A stretch of 64,000 nt of DNA from QWQI01 sp964608915 (GTDB lineage Bacteria > Planctomycetota > Planctomycetia > Isosphaerales > Isosphaeraceae), in assembly GCA_964608915.1 (NCBI GenBank), contig CAZSQA010000021.1, forward strand, positions 44,221 through 108,220, read 5' to 3'. Below, piece by piece: positions 17,982 through 26,722 of the stretch; the first letter of the stretch is position 1; each line of letters starts with the position of its first letter. The notes below the pieces were generated by a model, which saw nothing but the letters and a program-made list of their open reading frames with translations, had not been told where the DNA came from and searched no databases. Position numbers and translations under genes: made by a program.

Positions 17982-19604
17982 TCAGCGGACGACGCCTTCG
18001 CCCTTCGGACCTTTTTCGTCTTCTTCCTTGAGATTGGTGATCATGGCCTCGGTCGTGAGCATGAGGCCCGCGATCGATGCGGCGTTTTCGAGGGCCGAGC
18101 GGGTGACCTTGGTCGGGTCGATGATGCCGGCCGAGAACATGTCGACATATTCGCCCGTATTGGCGTTGAAGCCGATCGGTCCTTCGCTGTTGCGAACTTC
18201 GTCCACGACGATGCCGCCGTCGATGCCGGAGTTCGAAGCGATGTGGCGGATCGGTTCCTCGACGGCCCTCAGAACGATCGAAGCTCCGATGCGTTCGTCG
18301 CCGGTCAGCTTATCGACGACACCCTGAACCGTCGGGATCGCCTTCAGCAGAGCCGCGCCGCCGCCGGGGACGATACCTTCTTCAGCCGCCGCGCGGGTGG
18401 CGTGAAGGGCGTCTTCCACGCGGGCTTTCAGCTCCTTCATGGCGGCTTCAGTCGCAGCGCCGACGTTGATCAGAGCCACACCGCCGGAGAGCTTGGCCAG
18501 GCGTTCCTGGAACTTCTCGCGGTCGTATTCGCTCTCGGTTTCTTCGATCTGCCGGCGGAGCTGGTCGATCCGGCGAGTGATCTCTTCCTTCGAGCCGCTG
18601 CCCTGGATGATCGTCGTCGACTCTTTGTCGACCTTGACCTGCTTGGCCGTGCCGAGCTGGTTCAAGTCCACGCTTTCGAGCTTCACGCCCAGGTCGTCGC
18701 TGATGACGGTGCCGCCCGTGAGGATGGCCATGTCACCCAGCATCGCCTTGCGGCGGTCGCCGAAGCCGGGGGCCTTCACGGCCACGACGTTCAGCAGTCC
18801 GCGGAGCCGGTTGACGACAAGCAGCGAAAGCGCTTCGCCGTCCACGTCTTCGGCGATGATCACCAGGCCACGGCCCGATTGAGCGACCTTTTCCAGTACC
18901 GGGATCAGGTCTCGGATGCTGGAGATTTTCTTTTCGTAGAGCAGGATGAAGGGGTCATCCATGATCGCTTCCATCGTGGCCGGGCTGGTCACGAAGTAAG
19001 GACTCAGGTAACCCTTGTCGAACTGCATGCCTTCGACGAATTCGAGCGTCGTCGAGGAAGACTTGCCCTCTTCGACAGTGATGACGCCGTCGCGGCCGAC
19101 CCGCTCGACGGCATCAGCCAGCATGTTGCCGATGGTGGGGTCGTTATTGGCCGAAATCGTGCCGATCTGGGCGATTTCTTCCTTCTTCGAAACCGGCTTG
19201 GCCAGCTTGGTCTGAAGGAATTCGACAGTGGCTTCGACAGCCTTTTCGATGCCGCGGCGGATGGCCGTCGGGTTCGATCCGCTGGTGACCGACTTCAGGC
19301 CTTCGCGGTAGATCGCACGGGCCAGGATGGTGGCCGTGGTCGTGCCGTCGCCGGCGACGTCCGATGTCTTCGAGGCGACCACGTTCACGAGCTTGGCGCC
19401 CATGTTTTCGAAGGGGTCGTCCAGCTCGATTTCCTTGGAGACCGTTACGCCGTCCTTGGTGACCGTCGGGCCGCCGAAGGATTTGTCGATGATCACGTTT
19501 CGGCCGGTGGGCCCAAGCGTGGTACCCACGGCGTGGGCCAGAACATCGACACCGTCGAACAACTTGCGTCGAGCGGCGTCGGAGAAGATCAACTGTTTCG
19601 CCAC
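17982..19604 (-). CDS. groEL2: 60 kDa chaperonin GroEL, second copy, without the GGM tail
   Basis: A 540-residue chaperonin starting with GTG at 19604 behind TAGGAGAA. Family motifs are intact: TTLGPTGRNV, the ATP-binding AGDGTTTATILA, SANNDPTIG and the equatorial VPGGGAAL. The C-terminus ends EEDEKGPKGEGVVR and lacks the Gly-Gly-Met tail that lines the cavity in canonical GroEL. Clear differences from the first copy (for example KQLIFSDAARRKL against KTLAYNEEARQKL) show an old duplication. It directly follows groES, so both chaperonins share one co-chaperonin in this operon. Confidence 0.96.
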   Translation of the reverse strand: MAKQLIFSDAARRKLFDGVDVLAHAVGTTLGPTGRNVIIDKSFGGPTVTKDGVTVSKEIELDDPFENMGAKLVNVVASKTSDVAGDGTTTATILARAIYREGLKSVTSGSNPTAIRRGIEKAVEATVEFLQTKLAKPVSKKEEIAQIGTISANNDPTIGNMLADAVERVGRDGVITVEEGKSSSTTLEFVEGMQFDKGYLSPYFVTSPATMEAIMDDPFILLYEKKISSIRDLIPVLEKVAQSGRGLVIIAEDVDGEALSLLVVNRLRGLLNVVAVKAPGFGDRRKAMLGDMAILTGGTVISDDLGVKLESVDLNQLGTAKQVKVDKESTTIIQGSGSKEEITRRIDQLRRQIEETESEYDREKFQERLAKLSGGVALINVGAATEAAMKELKARVEDALHATRAAAEEGIVPGGGAALLKAIPTVQGVVDKLTGDERIGASIVLRAVEEPIRHIASNSGIDGGIVVDEVRNSEGPIGFNANTGEYVDMFSAGIIDPTKVTRSALENAASIAGLMLTTEAMITNLKEEDEKGPKGEGVVR

Positions 19605-19631
19605 GTTTCCGATTCTCCTATTCGAAAGATC

Positions 19632-19661
19632 CGGCCGAACGCCTCAAAGCGGGTTCGGCCG
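19632..19661 (-). other. Intercistronic hairpin between groES and groEL2
   Basis: CGGCCGAAC (19632-19640) is complementary to GTTCGGCCG (19653-19661), giving a 9-bp stem with a 12-base loop in the 74-base gap. There is no T tract, so it may stabilise or help process the mRNA rather than terminate it. Confidence 0.45.
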
Positions 19662-19678
19662 AAGCTGACTTCGCCCGA

Positions 19679-19972
19679 TCAGTTGACGACCTTCGCCAGA
19701 ATGTCCGACTCGCGCAGAATCTTGACTTCCTTGCCGTCCACCTTCACGTCCGTGCCCGAATACTTGCCGAAGAGCACTTCGTCGCCCTTGACCACGCCGA
19801 CCGGAATGCGGTCGCCCGAGTCGATCGTGCGGCCGGGGCCGACGGCGATCACGGTGCCACGCTGGGGCTTTTCCTTGGCGGTGTCAGGCAGAACGATGCC
19901 GCCGGCGGTCTTTTCTTCAGCTTGAATTTGTTCGACGACGATGCGGTCATCCAGGGGATGCAGAACGGCCAT
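19679..19972 (-). CDS. groES: 10 kDa co-chaperonin GroES
   Basis: A 97-residue lid protein for GroEL. The start at 19972 is supported by AAAGGAAG upstream and by the family N-terminus HPLDDRIVVEQ. The mobile loop EKTAGGIVLPDTAKEKPQRG that contacts GroEL is intact. The end, DVKVDGKEVKILRESDILA, matches the family. It lies between the two groEL genes on the same strand. Confidence 0.97.
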   Translation of the reverse strand: MAVLHPLDDRIVVEQIQAEEKTAGGIVLPDTAKEKPQRGTVIAVGPGRTIDSGDRIPVGVVKGDEVLFGKYSGTDVKVDGKEVKILRESDILAKVVN

Positions 19973-20133
19973 TTCCGAAACTTCCTTTCGTGTGATGCTT
20001 GCGAGACTCGAGATATCCGGACAGGGCGACGGTGCAGCGTGATTATCGAGCTGGTCGTTCGCTTCCTGTCCGGTCTCCTGACTTGTGCGTACTTGCGATT
20101 TCGTAAGCCCGGGCCAGGGCGGCCCGGTCCGAA

Positions 20134-21807
20134 TCACATCATGCCGGGCATGCCCATGCCACCCATGCCACCCATTCCGCCCATGCCACCACCGTGGTCA
20201 TGGTCGTGGTGGTCGCCGCCGGGCTTCTTCTTTTCCTTGATTTCGACGATGATCGCTTCGGTCGTCAGCAGGAGAGCAGCCACGGAGGCCGCGTTCTGCA
20301 GAGCCGAACGGGTGACCTTGGCAGGGTCGACCACGCCGAAGGCGAACATGTCGCCCCATTCGCCGGACTCGGCGTTGTAGCCGTAGTTGGCGTCCTTGTT
20401 CTTGGCGATCCGGTTCACGATCACGGCACCGTCGATACCGGCGTTTTCGGCGATCGACCGTGCGGGCACTTCGCATGCCTTGCGGACGATCTGAACGCCC
20501 AGGGCCTGATCACCTTCCAACTTGAGCGAATCGAGCGTGGCCGCGGCACGAATCAATGCCGTGCCGCCGCCGGAGACGACGCCTTCTTCATTGGCTGCGC
20601 GAGTGGCGTGAAGGGCGTCCTCGACGAGCGCCTTCTTTTCCTTCATTTCGGTTTCGGTGGCGGCACCGACGTTGATCTGGGCCACGCCGCCGGCCAGCTT
20701 GGCAAGGCGCTCCTGGAGCTTTTCCTTGTCGTATTCGCTGGTCGTCTGCGTGATTTCCCGCTTGATCAGCTCAGTACGGCCATGGATCGCTTCGGGCGTG
20801 CCGGCACCTTCGATCACGGTCGTGTTTTCGCTGGTGATGACCACCTTGCGGGCACGGCCGAGTTCGTTCAGGTCGACCGATTCGAGGTCGATGCCGAGAT
20901 CCTTGAAGATCGCCTTGCCACCGGTGAGGACGGCGAGATCTTCCAGCATGGCCTTTCGGCGATCGCCGTAGCCGGGTGCCTTGACCGCGGCCACGTTCAG
21001 AATGCCACGGAGCTTGTTGACGACCAGGGTCGCCAGGGCTTCGCTCTCGACGTCTTCGGCGATGATCAACAGCGGCCGGGACGACTTGGCGATGGCTTCC
21101 AGCAGCGGAATCAGCACCTTGGGGGTGGTGATCTTCTCTTCGTGGATCAGGATGAAGGGGTTCTCGAGAACCACTTCCATCCGGTCCTGATCGGTCACGA
21201 AGTGGGGGCTCAGGTAGCCGCGGTCGAACTGCATGCCTTCGACGACGTCCACGACCGTCTCAGCGCCCTTGCCTTCTTCGATCGTGATGACGCCGTCAGG
21301 CCCCACCTTCTCGAAGGCTTCGGCAAGCTTTTCGCCGATGGTCGGATCGTTGTTGGCCGCGATCGTGGCGACTTCGATCCGTTCCTTCTTGGTGCTGATC
21401 TTGCGGGCCTGCTTCTTGATGTCGGCGACCACGGCTTCCACGGCGGCGTCGATGCCCCGCTTCAGGCTCATGGGGTCGGCGCCGGCGGCAAGGTGCTTCA
21501 GGCCTTCCTTATAGATGGCTTCCGCAAGAACCGTCGCGGTGGTGGTGCCGTCACCGGCGGCGTCGTTGGTCTTCGAGGCCGCTTCCTTCACGAGCTGTGC
21601 GCCCATGTTTTCGTAGGCGTCGGTCAGCTCGATTTCCTCTGCGACGGTCACGCCGTCCTTGGTCACGTTCGGGCTTCCCCAGCCCTTATCGATCACGGCA
21701 TTACGACCACGAGGCCCCAGCGTGCTGCGTACCGCCCGTGCCAGTTTCCCGACACCGACCGCCAGCTTCTGCCGAGCTTCCTCGTTGTAGGCAAGCGTCT
21801 TCGCCAC
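20134..21807 (-). CDS. groEL1: 60 kDa chaperonin GroEL, first copy, with a His/Gly/Met tail
   Basis: A 557-residue chaperonin starting with GTG at 21807 behind GAGGAGT. The motifs STLGPRGRNAV, AGDGTTTATVLA, AANNDPTIGEK and SGGGTAL are present. The C-terminus carries a His/Asp-rich patch (HHDHDHGG) followed by repeated GGM, combining the canonical cavity tail with a possible metal-binding segment. It is the first gene of the groEL-groES-groEL operon. No CIRCE element was found upstream, so control is probably not by HrcA at that type of site. Confidence 0.97.
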   Translation of the reverse strand: MAKTLAYNEEARQKLAVGVGKLARAVRSTLGPRGRNAVIDKGWGSPNVTKDGVTVAEEIELTDAYENMGAQLVKEAASKTNDAAGDGTTTATVLAEAIYKEGLKHLAAGADPMSLKRGIDAAVEAVVADIKKQARKISTKKERIEVATIAANNDPTIGEKLAEAFEKVGPDGVITIEEGKGAETVVDVVEGMQFDRGYLSPHFVTDQDRMEVVLENPFILIHEEKITTPKVLIPLLEAIAKSSRPLLIIAEDVESEALATLVVNKLRGILNVAAVKAPGYGDRRKAMLEDLAVLTGGKAIFKDLGIDLESVDLNELGRARKVVITSENTTVIEGAGTPEAIHGRTELIKREITQTTSEYDKEKLQERLAKLAGGVAQINVGAATETEMKEKKALVEDALHATRAANEEGVVSGGGTALIRAAATLDSLKLEGDQALGVQIVRKACEVPARSIAENAGIDGAVIVNRIAKNKDANYGYNAESGEWGDMFAFGVVDPAKVTRSALQNAASVAALLLTTEAIIVEIKEKKKPGGDHHDHDHGGGMGGMGGMGGMGMPGMM

Positions 21808-21855
21808 GGCGAACTACTCCTCAACGATTGCGGACTTCGAAAAAGACCAATTCCT

Positions 21856-21869
21856 GTGGAACATTCCAC
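21856..21869. promoter_or_regulatory. Inverted repeat upstream of the groE operon
   Basis: GTGGAA-CA-TTCCAC is a 6-2-6 inverted repeat about 50 bases upstream of the groEL1 start. It could be an operator for the chaperone operon, but it does not match CIRCE or the HspR HAIR box, and so short a palindrome can occur by chance. Confidence 0.3.
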
Positions 21870-22241
21870 GAGATCGCATTCCGAACCGCGATGACTCCGA
21901 ACCGTTTCCGGCCGAAATCTCGCAAGATGCATCTCTACCATGCAACTCGCGTGCCGATAGAAGCTAAGGTGCCACAAGGGTCTTCAGGTAAGCTGGTTAC
22001 GGCGGATTCGCATTTTTGTCGGTCCATGCTGGTCTGCCAGAATGGCAGTTATGTGGTCATCGCTCCGAAGGTGTGCCGGGAAACGAATCCGATCGATCGA
22101 GGAGACACAATCCCACCCCGCCTGGGCCCACCGAGTTCCAGCTCGATGAAAGCGTCGAAAAGCGAGAATTGGCGAAAGTCAAAGAAGATGAAGCCCGAGC
22201 ATGGGATGCCCGGAAAGATACTCCGCACAATCGGGAATGCT

Positions 22242-22280
22242 CGAAACGAAAAAGGAATTCCCGGCGAGCCGGGAATTCCT
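22242..22280 (-). terminator. Strong Rho-independent terminator after the aldo/keto reductase gene
   Basis: AGGAATTCCCGGC (22253-22265) and GCCGGGAATTCCT (22268-22280) form a perfect 13-bp stem with a 2-base gap. On the minus strand the stem is followed by a TTTTT run. It lies 43 bases after the reductase stop. Confidence 0.85.
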
Positions 22281-22323
22281 GGATATGTCGGATAGCTCAG
22301 ATCAGTGGATCGAACAGCCAGAA

Positions 22324-23550
22324 TCAGGAAAGGAGCCTGTCGGCCTTCTTGAGCAGGTCGCCTACGGGCAGGTTGTGTGGGCAGGCGGCGTCGAGCTTGT
22401 CGACTTCCAGGTCGGCCATCATGCGGGCTTCGGCCGGGAGGGCCTGGTAAAGGGCCCGGGCATTCTGGCGTTTGCCGTAGGCTTCGTAGTAACGCAGGTA
22501 ACGCATCACTTCGGAAACCTTGACCCCCTTCGAAGCGGTTTCGCAGAGGTGGCCGCAGCCGTGGCAGTAGAGGTTCGCCGTGCTGACCCGGTACTGCTCC
22601 AGGAGTTTGGACTCCATGGCGGTGAGGGCCTGGCGGCTGGCGGCGACGTTTTCGCGCAGGTCGCTCAGGGTCGTCATTTCGCTGACGACGACCTGGATCC
22701 GGGGGTCGGCCCAGACCGTCTTGATCGCGGCGACTTCCTTCTTGAAGCCTTTCTGGACATAGTCGGCATGGCGGTCCGGGTAGCTGACTTCGGCCCCGCC
22801 CTGGGTCTTCATGGCGACCAGGCCGATATTGGCCTTGTGGGCCCGGTCGATCGCCTTTTCGAGCGCGGCGGCATCGACCTTGTCACGGAAGTTGTACTTC
22901 AGCATGATCTGGTCGACCCATCCGCAGTCGACGGCGGCGTTGATGAATTCGACGAGCAGAGCGTCGTGGCACGAGAACCCGGCATATTTGATCTTGCCGG
23001 CTTTTTTGAGGTCCTCGAAGGCCTTCTTCACGCCCGGGTCCTTGAGCTGTTCGAGCTCTTTCGGGCCGCCGACGCCGTGCATGTAGTAGGCATCGACATA
23101 ATCGGTGCGGAGCCGGGCGAGGCTTTCGTCGAGGCGGTCGCGGTAGGCCTTGGGGGCGGCGTCGCCGCTGGCCTTGCTCTTGGAGTTCTTGGTGACGAGG
23201 AAGACCTTGTCACGCATCTTGGTGCGTTCGAGCACCTGGCCGAGCACCTTTTCCGAGTTCGTGTTTTCGTAAGATTCGGACGTGTCGATAAAACGCACAC
23301 CGGCATACAGGGCGGCCTGCACGAAGCTTGGGCTGAGGGCCCAGCTCGTTCCCATGCCGAGCTTGGTGACGTTGGCGCCGGTGCGGCCCAGAGTGGCGCG
23401 GGGGACGGTGTCGTCGCCACGGGCGCCGTTGTCCTGCTGGTAAGCTTTGGCCTTGCCGCTGGTAGCGGCGACGCCGGCTGCGGCGGAAGCCGCGGTGGTC
23501 GTTTTGATGAACTGGCGGCGATGGCCGTTTCCGGAACCTGGGCAACTCAT
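22324..23550 (-). CDS. Exported aldo/keto reductase with C-terminal cysteine cluster
   Basis: A 408-residue protein from the ATG at 23550, with GGAGGACC upstream. The N-terminus resembles a Tat signal (HRRQFIKTTTAASAAAG). The AKR barrel (about 50-320) has the usual tetrad in order: Asp and Tyr in FIDTSESYENT, Lys in VFLVTKNSK, and His in DAYYMHGVGG. The C-terminus has CHGCGHLC and a later ACPHNLPVG, the cysteine pattern of AKRs with an extra iron-sulfur-type domain. A Tat route would fit cofactor insertion before export. The substrate is unknown. It stands alone between a terminator and a divergent promoter region. Confidence 0.88.
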   Translation of the reverse strand: MSCPGSGNGHRRQFIKTTTAASAAAGVAATSGKAKAYQQDNGARGDDTVPRATLGRTGANVTKLGMGTSWALSPSFVQAALYAGVRFIDTSESYENTNSEKVLGQVLERTKMRDKVFLVTKNSKSKASGDAAPKAYRDRLDESLARLRTDYVDAYYMHGVGGPKELEQLKDPGVKKAFEDLKKAGKIKYAGFSCHDALLVEFINAAVDCGWVDQIMLKYNFRDKVDAAALEKAIDRAHKANIGLVAMKTQGGAEVSYPDRHADYVQKGFKKEVAAIKTVWADPRIQVVVSEMTTLSDLRENVAASRQALTAMESKLLEQYRVSTANLYCHGCGHLCETASKGVKVSEVMRYLRYYEAYGKRQNARALYQALPAEARMMADLEVDKLDAACPHNLPVGDLLKKADRLLS

Positions 23551-23881
23551 GAGGAAGGTCCTCCGACTCGTACGTGACGGTTCGTAGCGAAAGGGGCGAA
23601 AACCGCGACGAATGCGGCTCCCGATCGGCGGGTTTCCGGTCCGTGAGCAACCGGAAAAACGGCGGCAAGAGTGAGAAGAGCGGAACACGACAGCCGACCG
23701 GTCGATACGGACGTCGTGAGAAGAACTTATCCTAAATCGCGCACCCGGGTTTGGCAAGTCGTATAGAATTGCGTAGCTCCGAAAATTCGCGAACCGTGTA
23801 ACCGGATCGAATTCGGATAACGCGATCGGGATATCGTGCTTCCTGATCATCGGACATTGACCTGCGGGTACTGTCAGCCGG
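23551..23881. other. Divergent intergenic region between the reductase and cardiolipin synthase genes
   Basis: No gene is seen in these 331 bases. They separate two divergent genes and include the candidate promoter described at 23729. Confidence 0.5.
23729..23757 (-). promoter_or_regulatory. Candidate sigma-70 promoter for the aldo/keto reductase
   Basis: On the minus strand TTGCCA (23757-23752) and TAGGAT (23734-23729) are spaced by exactly 17 bases. The -35 matches the consensus at five of six positions and the -10 at four. The predicted leader would be about 170 bases. Confidence 0.4.
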
Positions 23882-25351
23882 ATGCGCTTGTTTCTGACGG
23901 AAACGCACATTCTGATCGTCGAAACGCTGGCGGTGCTCAGCGTCGTCGCGGCCATCGCGGCGACGGTTCACGTCCTCCTGCGAAGGGGTGAGAACCGCTC
24001 GGCCCTGGGATGGCTGGGCTTGTTCTGGCTCGGCTATCCACTGATCGGCAGCCTGATCTATCTCCTCGTGGGCGTGAATGTCATTCGCAGGGGCAAGCGT
24101 GCCAGCGGTGAGGCGATCCTGTCCAAACGCCGCCGCCGCAAGCCTGTCCGGCCCAGAATCGATCTGGACGACGAGCCCCCGCGCCGGCTCGAACCGCCCA
24201 TGCCGACACTGCGGAAGATGGGCGATCACATCCTCGGCAACACACTTTTTTGCGGCGACGACGTCGAGCTGCTCATCAACGGGACGCAGGCCTATCCAGC
24301 GATGCTGGCGGCGATCGATTCGGCGAAGAAATCAGTGGCCCTTTCCAGCTATATCTTCAAGGACGACGCCTGCGGGCGATTGTTCGCCGACGCTCTGGAG
24401 AACGCCAGCCGCCGCGGCGTGGACGTGCGCGTTCTCATCGACGCGCTGGGCTCCACCCATGGGGGCCGAAGCGTTTATCGGCTTCTGCGGCGGCGTGGCC
24501 TGAACGTGCGGCGTTTCATGCCGTCGCTGGGGCTGCCGTTTTTCCGGTTCGCCAATTTGAGGAACCACCGCAAGTTGCTGCTCGTCGACGGCCGCGTCGG
24601 GTTCACCGGCGGCATGAACATCGACGTCGCCTTCTGGCACGAGATCCGGCCGGATGGCGTCATGCCCAAGGACGACATTCATTTTCGCGTTCGCGGGCCG
24701 GTTCTGGCTGACCTTCTGGCGGCGTTCGAGCAGGACTGGCAGTTCATGACCGGCGAAGACTTCGACCCGGATGTCTGGTCGATCTCGGGCTGGGATGAAG
24801 GAACGATGTTCGCGCGTGGAATACCCGACGGTCCCGATTCGGACAAGCGGCTCACGCGCAACTTCATTCTCGCGGCGCTGGCTTCCGCGGAGCGTTCGGT
24901 GCGGATCGTCACGCCCTATTTTTTGCCGCCGTCCGATATCTTGTCGGCGGTCGAAATCGCCGTGATGAGGGGGGTCCGCGTGGAATTGCTCGTGCCTTCG
25001 CCGACGAACAGCCCGATCGTCGAATGGGCGTCTCAGGACTCTCTGCGCAAGGCGCAGGAGATCGGCTGCCGAATCTGGGCCGATGGGAGGCCTTTCAATC
25101 ATTCGAAAATGATGATCGTGGACAGCCGATGGGCCTTGTTCGGCTCTTCCAACTGGGATCCGCGCAGCCTCAGGCTCAATTTCGAATTCAACCTGGAATG
25201 TCACAGCGAAACGCTGGCGAAGTCGCTGGAATCGTATTGGGAACAGGAAATCCGGTCTTCGAACCCGTGGCAATGTCCCGCGAAAGGGGCTCGCCCCGTA
25301 TGGAAAGAAATTCGGAACGGATTCGCGAGGTTATTCACTCCACTTCTATGA
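23882..25351 (+). CDS. cls: Cardiolipin synthase, PLD family
   Basis: A 489-residue membrane enzyme that condenses phosphatidyl groups to form cardiolipin. Two N-terminal membrane helices (about 10-32 and 42-65) are followed by two PLD domains. The HKD motifs are NHRKLLLVDGRVGFTGG (about 231) and NHSKMMIVDSRWALFGSSN (about 402). The length and the two helices match bacterial Cls. The stop overlaps the next ATG by four bases. The downstream endonuclease/exonuclease/phosphatase-family gene recalls the E. coli clsB-ybhP neighbourhood. Confidence 0.93.
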   Translation: MRLFLTETHILIVETLAVLSVVAAIAATVHVLLRRGENRSALGWLGLFWLGYPLIGSLIYLLVGVNVIRRGKRASGEAILSKRRRRKPVRPRIDLDDEPPRRLEPPMPTLRKMGDHILGNTLFCGDDVELLINGTQAYPAMLAAIDSAKKSVALSSYIFKDDACGRLFADALENASRRGVDVRVLIDALGSTHGGRSVYRLLRRRGLNVRRFMPSLGLPFFRFANLRNHRKLLLVDGRVGFTGGMNIDVAFWHEIRPDGVMPKDDIHFRVRGPVLADLLAAFEQDWQFMTGEDFDPDVWSISGWDEGTMFARGIPDGPDSDKRLTRNFILAALASAERSVRIVTPYFLPPSDILSAVEIAVMRGVRVELLVPSPTNSPIVEWASQDSLRKAQEIGCRIWADGRPFNHSKMMIVDSRWALFGSSNWDPRSLRLNFEFNLECHSETLAKSLESYWEQEIRSSNPWQCPAKGARPVWKEIRNGFARLFTPLL

Positions 25352-25947
25352 AACGATCGCACGAAGTTCCGCCTCTGCGCGTGGCGGCCCATATCGAACC
25401 TGACTCCACCGGCGAGTCGAAGCTCGCGTGGTCCCGAGTCCACAATTTCGACGAAACGGTCGACATCGGCCTGCCCGACAGCAGGGCGACGAAACTGGCT
25501 TTCGGTCTGAAGCGGTGGGTCGACCACCGGATAGGTGCCTACGAGGACGAAATCCGTATGCTCCGAAGGCTGCATCGGACCGACCGGCTCGAAATCGTCA
25601 TCGAGGAAGGTTCCGCCACGCCCGAACAGTTCGGTAAATTGCTGGACGACTATTGGAAATCTCGACACAGTCGCCATTCACGCAGGATGCTCTTCGCCGG
25701 GATCGCCGTTCTGCCGGCACTGGTATTGACGGTTCTGCCGGGGCCGAACGTAGTCGGCATACCGCTGGCGTATCTCGCCTGGCACCACTGGCGTATCGTC
25801 AAGGGGCTCAAGAGGATGCGTTCCGGCGAGATCGAAGTGGAAGTGAAGCGGCAGACTCACCGGCCTGGCGACTCGAGCCGCGAGACCGAGACCCGTGCGA
25901 GCACCGGACATGAAACGCATCAGGTTACTGACGTACAACATTCATAA
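25348..25947 (+). CDS. Membrane-associated protein resembling mitochondrial K+/H+ exchange-related family
   Basis: A 199-residue protein beginning at the ATG that overlaps the cls stop (ATGA). The core contains LPDSRATKLAFGLKRWVD, then a hydrophobic hairpin (about 112-145) with LPGPNVVGIPLAYLAWHHW and a basic segment KGLKRMRSG. This pattern of a PN-containing membrane turn followed by HWR recalls the Mit_KHE1 family, by memory only. The tail is hydrophilic. Coupling to cls suggests a role at the membrane or in lipid metabolism. Its 3' end overlaps the next gene by 38 bases. Confidence 0.6.
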   Translation: MKRSHEVPPLRVAAHIEPDSTGESKLAWSRVHNFDETVDIGLPDSRATKLAFGLKRWVDHRIGAYEDEIRMLRRLHRTDRLEIVIEEGSATPEQFGKLLDDYWKSRHSRHSRRMLFAGIAVLPALVLTVLPGPNVVGIPLAYLAWHHWRIVKGLKRMRSGEIEVEVKRQTHRPGDSSRETETRASTGHETHQVTDVQHS

Positions 25948-26632
25948 AGGTATCGGCGGGCGTGACCGGCGTTACGATCTCGGCCGAATCCTCGCCGTGA
26001 TCGAGTCGATCGCCCCGGATCTCGTCTGCCTGCAGGAGGTCGACAGCCATGTGCAGCGATCGTCCTTGCACGATCAGCCGGCGATGCTGGCGGAGCATTT
26101 CGGCTTTCACTCGCTGTTTCAGATGAATGTCCCCGTCGGAAGTTCCGGCGGCTACGGCAATCTGATCATGTCACGCTGGCCGCTCGAAATCAGCCGGCAG
26201 CATTCGCTGCGCATCGGCCGGCGGAAGCCGCGAGGCCTGCAGATCGCCCGCATCGCGACGCCCCATGGGCCCCTGGCTCTAGCCAACTGGCACCTGGGGC
26301 TGACGCATGCCGAACAAGTAATGCAGGCACGCATCTTTCTCGAACATAGCCATGAGCCGATGTGGCATGAATTGCCGATGATTCTGGCCGGCGACACCAA
26401 CGACTGGGGCAATCGGCTCTTGCGGAAAACTCTGGCGCATGGCGGATTCTGGCAGGCGAGCCTGCCGGTCGTCCGCTGCCGGTCGTTCCCGGCCTGGTTG
26501 CCTGTCGCCTCATTGGACAAAATCTTCGTGCGGCGTGGCGTGGCCCGGATTCAGGCACAAGTGCCCCGATTCCGCCTGGCTCGTGAAGCATCCGATCATC
26601 TGCCACTGGTTGCCGAATTCGAAATCGGCTGA
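25910..26632 (+). CDS. Endonuclease/exonuclease/phosphatase family protein (YbhP-like)
   Basis: A 240-residue protein from the ATG at 25910; a GTG at 25895 would add five residues. The EEP fold motifs occur in order: TYNIHKG (Asn), CLQEVDS (catalytic Glu), ANWHLG, AGDTND (Asp/Asn) and the final SDHLPLVAE (His). No signal peptide is seen. It is the last gene of the cls operon and probably acts on a lipid-related phosphodiester rather than DNA; the E. coli clsB-ybhP pair is the precedent. A terminator follows at once. Confidence 0.85.
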   Translation: MKRIRLLTYNIHKGIGGRDRRYDLGRILAVIESIAPDLVCLQEVDSHVQRSSLHDQPAMLAEHFGFHSLFQMNVPVGSSGGYGNLIMSRWPLEISRQHSLRIGRRKPRGLQIARIATPHGPLALANWHLGLTHAEQVMQARIFLEHSHEPMWHELPMILAGDTNDWGNRLLRKTLAHGGFWQASLPVVRCRSFPAWLPVASLDKIFVRRGVARIQAQVPRFRLAREASDHLPLVAEFEIG

Positions 26633-26654
26633 CGAACGTCCGAAGTCATCGACG

Positions 26655-26690
26655 AAAAACCCGCGGCGTTCGGGACGCCGCGGGTCGCTT
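26655..26690. terminator. Bidirectional terminator between convergent genes
   Basis: CCCGCGGCGT (26660-26669) and ACGCCGCGGG (26675-26684) form a perfect 10-bp stem. On the minus strand it is followed by TTTTT, serving the repeat-protein gene; on the plus strand a weaker TCGCTTT follows, serving the cls operon. Confidence 0.8.
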
Positions 26691-26722
26691 TGCGTTCGGC
26701 TCGTCGGAAACGGCTGATTCGA

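Noticed and set aside
17871..19925. A 684-codon open frame on the plus strand opposite groEL2
   Set aside because: It is the exact antisense of a conserved chaperonin gene. Codon bias in GC-rich genes creates long stop-free antisense frames, and the translation resembles no protein.
20194..21894. A 566-codon open frame opposite groEL1
   Set aside because: Antisense shadow of groEL1 with no independent start signal or family motif.
21808..22000. A search for a CIRCE element (TTAGCACTC-N9-GAGTGCTAA) before groEL1
   Set aside because: No match was found on either strand, only a short unrelated palindrome.
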